DNA from: Cyathus striatus
Taxonomy: Eukaryota; Basidiomycota; Agaricomycetes; Agaricales; Nidulariaceae
Length of the DNA: 64,000 bases
Direction of reading: 5' to 3'
Assembly: GCA_025738555.1 (NCBI GenBank)
Contig: JAOVFP010000022.1
Span: forward strand, 930,001 to 994,000
Part shown: in pieces, positions 58,201 to 64,000 of the stretch
Numbering within the stretch: position 1 is the first letter of the stretch
Layout of the letters: the number at the start of each line of letters is the position of its first letter
Made by a program: the position numbers and the translations under genes
The notes under the pieces: model-generated
Seen by the model: the letters and a program-made list of their open reading frames with translations, nothing else
The model's database searches: none
Told to the model about the DNA's origin: nothing

Positions 58201-59460
58201 TCAAAAACGAAACCATCTTTGACTGTATTGGCATCCATAGAATTCAACCTCACACTCACTGTTAACTACCACAGGACAATGTTGTTTCTGATGTGGAAAG
58301 TTGCAGTGGGAAGTAAATGTGCTAAGGATATAAATACAAGAATAAGATGAGAAATGATTGATGATTTTCCAGTGTTGTTTGAAAATCAATGACCTTTACT
58401 CTGTATATCATATCCATGGAATTGAACCCCAGACTCACTACTAACTACCACATAATGTGATAGCTATTAATTTAAATGCCATTAATAGACAGACAGTTAA
58501 AGCATTATAATTCTTATCCAACAACAAATCTGAACTTCAAAAACAAATGTACTCATATCCAAAGATATGGCATCCATGGAATCAAACTCCAGACTTGCTA
58601 GTAACTACCATGTAGCACAGTAGCTATTAGTTTAAATGCCATTGGCAGACAGACAGTTATAGCATTATAATTCCTATCCAACAACTTATCAGAACTTTAA
58701 AAATGAAACAGACTTTCAATAGAATTTATATTACATGACATTCACGGAATTGAACCTCAGATTCACACTACTAACTACCACATAGTGTGATAACTGTTAG
58801 TTTAAATGCCCTTGGAAAACAGTTATACCATACCCAACAGTCATAGCATATCCAACAACTCTAACTACCACATAGAATGATAGCTATTGGTTTAAATGCC
58901 CTTGGCAGACAAACAGTTAAATTTTTATCATTCTTATCTGACAACAAATCAGAACCTTAAAAAATGAAATGTCTTGGGGTCTATCCTGAATGTGGCATCC
59001 ATGGAATTGAACCCTGGACTCACACTACTAACTACCACATAGCATGATAGCTATTAGTTTAAATGCCCTTGAAAGACAGATAGTTAAAGCATAATTCATA
59101 TCCAACAACAAATCAGAACTTTAAAAAATGAAATTTATTCACACTATTTCTATCTATGGGTTGAACCCAGTCACTACTAACTACCACATAGTATGATAGC
59201 TATTAGTTTAAATGCCCTTGGAAGACAGACATTTAATATGTTATAAGTATCATCCAACCATAAATCTGAACTTCAAAAATAAAATCTATTTGTGCTCTGA
59301 GCTTCTATGGCATCCATGGAATTGAACCCACTCACTGTTAACCACTGTATATCATGATAGCTATTAGTTCAAATGCTCTTAGCAGACAGGCAATTATAGC
59401 ATTTTAAGCTTTAAGTCTTATCCAACAACAAATCTGAACTTCAAAAAATGAACCCTTATC
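58201..59460 (+). repeat. Satellite array, about 160-bp units (right block)
   Basis: The same units continue with tttaaatgcc at 58471, 58631, 58801, 58891 (short unit), 59058, 59207 and 59368 (caaatg variant). Near 58290-58375 lies a short third copy of the ggatataaatacaag part of copies A/B. Confidence 0.88.
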
Positions 59461-60880
59461 AGCAAACCATGGGTATGCTACACAGCTCTATGTAGTACCG
59501 TATAGTGTCATAGTATAAAAACAAAGGGTACCCATTATGTAGTGCTGTATAGATATCTAAGTTAATTGTATACACCTATATTGTACTATAAGTTGCTATG
59601 GAGCACTGTGGAGCACTATAGATTACACTATGGCTTGCTATAGAGATCTCTACAGTCCTCTGGGCATGCTATGGGTTGCTATCCTATGATGCTCTTAATG
59701 GTGTCTGCTTCCAGCTCACAATGCATTTTGAAAGCTTATATAAATCATGAATTAGAGATATAATATATTAATAAAAGCTATATAGAGACATTTAGAACGA
59801 ATAGAAGAGTTTGAGAATGAATTCCAGAGCTTTGGAACATTGAAAGCAAATATTTTAAAGTTAAGGACAAGTTTATGAGCTCCAGAACGAAAAGATAGCT
59901 AGAGAACAAAGAGGAGAACTTCAGAACAAATTAGAGACTTATAGAATGAATCTGAAAGCTCCAGAACGAATAGGAGAGCTTGAGAACAAAGCTAAGGTGT
60001 TTAGAACAAAACAGAGACCTTCAGACCAAGGTAGAGAGCATGATACTGAAGCAGGGGTTGAGAGCAATGAAATGGCATTCAGAATGGTGTATCGAGTGGA
60101 GTGATGCAGAGGGGTTCAGGGCAATTCAGAAAGTGTTTGAGCAAAGTAGGAGCCTTCAAACAGAGTAGAGGTCATGGAATTAGAGTGGAGAGTTTCAGTG
60201 CAACAGTCCTGTCAGTGGCCACAGATGGAGAGTGCACCAGCAACATTTAGAACAAGGTGGAAAGCATGTGAATAGGGCAGTGGCCTTCAGGATGAGCTAC
60301 TGGGCCTTCAGGGAAGAACAGAGGCCTTCGGGGCGAGACAAGGACTTTCAGAGGAAGGTGGAAGAGGAGAAAATCAAGTGCCAGCAACAGAGGCCTTCAG
60401 GGTGAGACAGAGACTTTCATAGTGAGGTGGAAGAGGGGAAGATCAAGTGCCAGCATTTCAGGCAGCTTCAATGTTTAAGTTAGGTGCTAGGACAAAGGGT
60501 CAGTGACAGAGTTTGCCACACATTGCATGCAAACCAAATGTGAATGGAAGGAACTGATGAACAACCATATGATTAAGAATGCTATTAAATGCTATCCTAC
60601 AACTAGATAAGTAATGTAGACAGTGTATACAGAAAGTCTGATGGCTATAGGATTGTACCTAGCCATGGCTAGCACACCAGACATCCTACAGGGTATTGTA
60701 TAGTAAACCAATCATACTAGTGAGCGCTATACTGTGCTATAGCATAACGTCGGCTATTCTGATCACTACAATCTGCTATGGATTGCTATGGGATTTAGTG
60801 TACGTACTATAGATGCTATGAGACGAGATCTGTGTTTGCTGATGCTAGACTCACTACTAACTACTACGTAGTTATTAGTT
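59461..60880 (+). repeat. Degenerate minisatellites
   Basis: 59790-60180 is built of variants of GAGCTTCAGAACAAA(G) with a period of roughly 20-28 bp; 60300-60480 holds a tandem pair of about 80 bp around caacagaggccttcagggt and aagatcaagtgccagca. Flanking stretches (59480-59700 and 60600-60840) repeat ctatag/ctatgg words. One frame near 59930-60168 would be coiled-coil-like but is broken elsewhere, so I call no gene. Confidence 0.6.
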
Positions 60881-61009
60881 TAAATGTCCTATGTGGACAA
60901 TCTAAAATTCAAAATAGAACTGATTGCACAATTTCCATGTAATATGACATCTGTGGAAGTTGAACCACTTATTAGCTACTATATAGTGGTAGTAGCTGTT
61001 TGTTTAAAT

Positions 61010-62780
61010 GCCCTTGGTGTGTTTAATGCATATATTATTCTTGATGTGGAAAGTCGCATGGGAAGTAAACGTGCTAAGGATATAAATACAAGAACGAGAT
61101 GAGAGGTCATCTTCCGGCGTTATTTGAAAATCAATGTTCGTACGAGTGGTTGGTATTCGCCGAGAGACTGCTGGGTCTAGAGAATCACGCTACAGTGTAA
61201 GAAAGCGATATAACGCACGAGGAACCTCGGATTCCAATTTCAATTTCTGTAATTGCAGGAATTTGAAATCGGGAGTGTTGATCGTCCCTGGATGTACAGC
61301 ATTAAACCTTCACAATTCTTTGGATTTATTACAATTTTATACTGATACAGATACGTCTAAGAGAATCAAGTATGCCAGTTATAAGAGCGTTTCTAGATAT
61401 GAGATAGCTCGCCGAGTATTGTCGGTGGTAGTAAATCTCAACTAGCGTAAGACACGGGGAAGTGTGAAAGGTGGTGGGACTCCGATCGTCGTTGTTGTTC
61501 ATCACGTAGTATCGGAAAACCATACCGGGAGTAATTCTTTTGCAAATGCGCGTACAAGTGGTATAAAGTTATCAGATATCAGATATCGGATGCTCGAGGT
61601 GGTTCTGGAGATTGTGATGTGATTCTAGAGACCGGAGATATAGGCTGAGAGACGGCAAGTACGGGATGGAATGGGTATTTGTCCGGGAGGTCGGGTTGTA
61701 TGTGAGCACTGAAGTATACGGTGTTCTCGGATGGTAGAATAAAGACTCAACGTCGTCATGACTCGTTCTATATTCCCGAGTAGCGGTCTTTGTTGCTTTC
61801 TACTCTTGGTTACGTGAATTCGAGTTTTGATTGAGAAATGGTAAGTGGCGTGGTATCAGTGTCGGTGCTCGAGGACCGAGGTGGCTCTGGAGATCAAAAT
61901 TCGATCTAGAGACGGATCATGTATAAGTAGTCTAGAGAAAGAGAGCACAGGTAAGACCGATAGAAAACGAGCTATATCCGGAACTTGGTAGTTATATCGA
62001 CGACGCAAGGAAATGTACTGAGTAGGCAGGGAGGGCGGATGGTGTTCTCGGAGTGAAGATGGTGAATGAAGACTCAACGTCGTCATGACTTGTCCTATAT
62101 TCCCGAGTAGTGGTCGTTGCTGTTTTAATTTAGAAGGCAAATAGCGTGGTATCAGTGTCGGTGCTCGAGGACCGAGGTGGCTCTGGAGACGGATGTATGA
62201 TCTAGAGACGGATCATGTATAGTCTAGAGATGGAGAGCACAGGTAAGATCAAGAGAACGCGAGTTATGTCCGGAACTGGGTTGGCATTGAAATCATTTCC
62301 TTCGATATGATATCGAAGGAAGGCAGGTGGGGTTCTCGGACTGTACTTAATTGGAATTTAAAATTAGAAGCACGTCACAGTGAGAGATCGTCGTTATCAA
62401 GTCGGTCGTTGTTATCTTTTACAATTATGTTTGATTATAATACAAGAGTTGATGTTGACTCGAGGTGGTTCTGGAAGTGCATAAATGTGATCTAGAGACG
62501 ATGCTGGTTAGTAGAATACGATCTAGAGACTGGGAGCATGCAGGTAAGAACAAGAGAAGGCGCCGAGTTGATGCGGGGACTCGCTCGGCTAGTGTCGACC
62601 GTGCGGGGAAGAGGTGAGAAAGGCGGGGGAGGGACGGGCATAGAGACAGACGGTATTCTCGGAGGCAGCAAAGAACCTGCCTACGTCGTCATCATCGTCG
62701 TCGTCGTTCTCGAGAGTACCAACCCCCCGGAATCATAATCCCACAATCAATTAACTCAATGACAACCCTTACGTAACACA
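61010..62780 (+). repeat. CG-rich copy B of a 1.4-1.8-kb sequence
   Basis: Collinear partner of copy A, with CG sites retained. It has an internal near-repeat: the segment starting gtgtcggtgctcgaggaccg occurs at about 61856 and 62155, each followed by gagcacaggtaaga. It begins right after truncated satellite units (60889, 61003) and ends about 200 bp upstream of the OPI1-like gene. No long open frame; a non-coding transposon part or a duplicated promoter/UTR are both possible. Confidence 0.75.
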
Positions 62781-62975
62781 TATCCAGAAAAGGCAAAATT
62801 GAAAGAAGAGACAGGTGAAAAAACGAATTTCACATGGGAAAGGCGAGGCATGTGCTTTTGTGCTCATTGATTTTTATCAAGCTGTTGACAGCCTGGCTTC
62901 TTTTCCGTTTCCGTTTTCTGGTTCTTGATAAGACTCTTGCCCCGTACCACCACCACCGACAACGACGACGACGAG

Positions 62976-64000
62976 ATGACAACTGAGAGGATTGCGTCGG
63001 GTTCTCAGCAGCACAGGTCGACGTCGCCCAATTTGCGTCTTTTAGACGATCAAGATGAGGATGTGCGTATTGCCGTCCGTGCATTGGGCGATATGAGAAT
63101 GATGAAGAGTGGTTCGTTCTCCCTTTCCCTTTCCCTCCCCACCCCGACCCTTTTCTTACGCACTTGGTGTGTAGCTAGATCGAATACATCACCGACGTAC
63201 TCGCCTACAACAACTGCATCCCCACTCGCTTCGCCGCTGCTTCCCCCTCTGCAGGTGCACCAGCAACAGCAACAGCAGCAGGGACTAGTGAGCCGAGTAT
63301 CTAATTTCCCGCTGGTGGGATCTGCTTTGCGTGCGTATGATTATGGGAAGAATTCGAGTAGAGTTGTTAAGGTGTGTTTTTCTTCTTTCTTTCTTTTGAG
63401 TGTGTGTTGCTCATTGTGCTTTACATTATACTTTGACTCTACTCTATCTGATATCGCCCTCTGCAACCCGCATCTGCTCCGCCCCGCCCCGACTGGCCAA
63501 TGAATATGTGTGCAATTGTGTTTTGGACTGTGTGATGCGGTCTGGTCTGGCCAATTACGCATTGCGCATTTCGATAACTGTCCATATGCACGTACGATTG
63601 CCGATCCCCGCTATACTATTCCATGGTTCTCCTACCGCCTCTTCACTTCACTTATGGATTCCCGCAATTCCTCGCCATCCCGGGCCACCCACCCCCCACG
63701 GCTCATTTTACTCGTCGCTCGAATAGTACGGCGCCCAAATGGTCGAATCTTCACTATCCACCATCTCTCGCCCGCTAATCGACCGATTACCGGTGAATGT
63801 GGAGAGGTTGGACGAGTTTGCGTGTCAACAATTGGATCGTGTGCGTTTTTTCTTCTTTTCTTCTTTCTTTTTGTTTCTTTTTGGTTGGGGAGGGGTCCTA
63901 CTTTCTCTTACTCTTCTCTCGGACTTTGCAGCTGTGGAGGTACTCAGAGTATCGGTGCGAGGGTGGGGCCTCGTTCACCTTCGTCCTTCATTCCTCATTA
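62976..64000 (+). CDS. opi1: Opi1-type transcriptional regulator (5' part)
   Basis: Exons 62976-63111, 63175-63371, 63727-63840, then one from 63932 that continues or ends near the window edge. The protein starts MTTERIASGSQQHRSTSP, with EDVRIAVRALGDMRM, a polyglutamine run, VSRVSNFPLVGSALRAYDYG, KNSSRVVK joined to YGAQMVESSLSTIS, and RPLIDRLPVNVERLDEFACQ, the core of the Opi1 domain. In yeast Opi1 represses phospholipid and inositol genes, binding phosphatidic acid and Scs2 at the ER; the same role here is inferred from homology. The gene is cut by the right end of the window. Confidence 0.88.

Noticed and set aside
55468..59460. Regularly spaced repeats as a possible CRISPR array
   Set aside because: The whole unit repeats, with no unique spacers, and the context is eukaryotic; it is a satellite.
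59980..60168. Coiled-coil-like open frame
   Set aside because: Produced by a GAGCTTCAGAACAAA minisatellite whose frame is broken by stops elsewhere.

Overview
The window looks like a gene-dense but repeat-invaded region of a basidiomycete (Agaricomycetes-like) nuclear genome. Genes carry many short GT-AG introns (mostly about 45-70 nt), there are no bacterial signals, and recognisable families include trichodiene-synthase-type terpene synthases, a calpain, an Opi1-type regulator, a fungal defensin and lineage-expanded F-box proteins. All gene models were spliced by hand from the sequence; no database search was run.

Region 1 (1-17.5 kb) is a tandem array of small secreted cysteine-rich peptide genes, ten apparently intact plus one broken, nearly all on the minus strand. 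Each encodes a signal peptide followed by six cysteines in the order C..C..CC..C..C, the spacing seen in inhibitor-cystine-knot peptides. Seven copies (one broken) are split by very small exons: a 14-nt exon followed by a 4-nt exon (7 nt in one copy). One copy is cut inside its signal-peptide exon by a 6.0-kb transposon (10158-16202) with terminal inverted repeats and a GTGGCA target duplication. That element is itself hit by a 1.2-kb hAT-like element (13919-15132) with an 8-bp target duplication.

Region 2 (18.7-54.8 kb) interleaves two expanded families. Four F-box/leucine-rich proteins lie at 20.0-22.3, 28.4-30.7, 31.0-33.3 and 52.6-54.8 kb. Three intact 305-aa trichodiene-synthase-like sesquiterpene synthases lie at 22.5-23.6, 27.0-28.1 and 41.4-42.4 kb, and a fourth copy at 45.7-46.8 kb is a pseudogene made by a segmental duplication. 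Between them are a defensin-like peptide gene (34.3 kb), a serine/proline-rich protein, a small repeat protein with symmetric phase-1 exons, a short-chain dehydrogenase, a calpain protease and a degenerate J-domain gene. A second hAT-like element (24685-26040) and an inverted-repeat element (18963-19953) sit in this region; the latter appears to have been inserted between an F-box gene and its upstream element.

Region 3 (55-62.8 kb) is repetitive: a satellite of about 160 bp per unit, minisatellites, and two copies of a 1.4-1.8-kb sequence. The copy embedded in the satellite differs from its partner largely by loss of CG dinucleotides. The window ends with the 5' part of an OPI1-like gene (62976 onward). 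At the left edge is the 5' end of an unrecognised minus-strand gene.

Reading the parts together: a clustered secreted-peptide family, a defensin and a terpene synthase/SDR neighbourhood suggest an accessory, fast-evolving chromosomal region whose copies are being created by duplication and broken by transposons. This functional grouping is inference.
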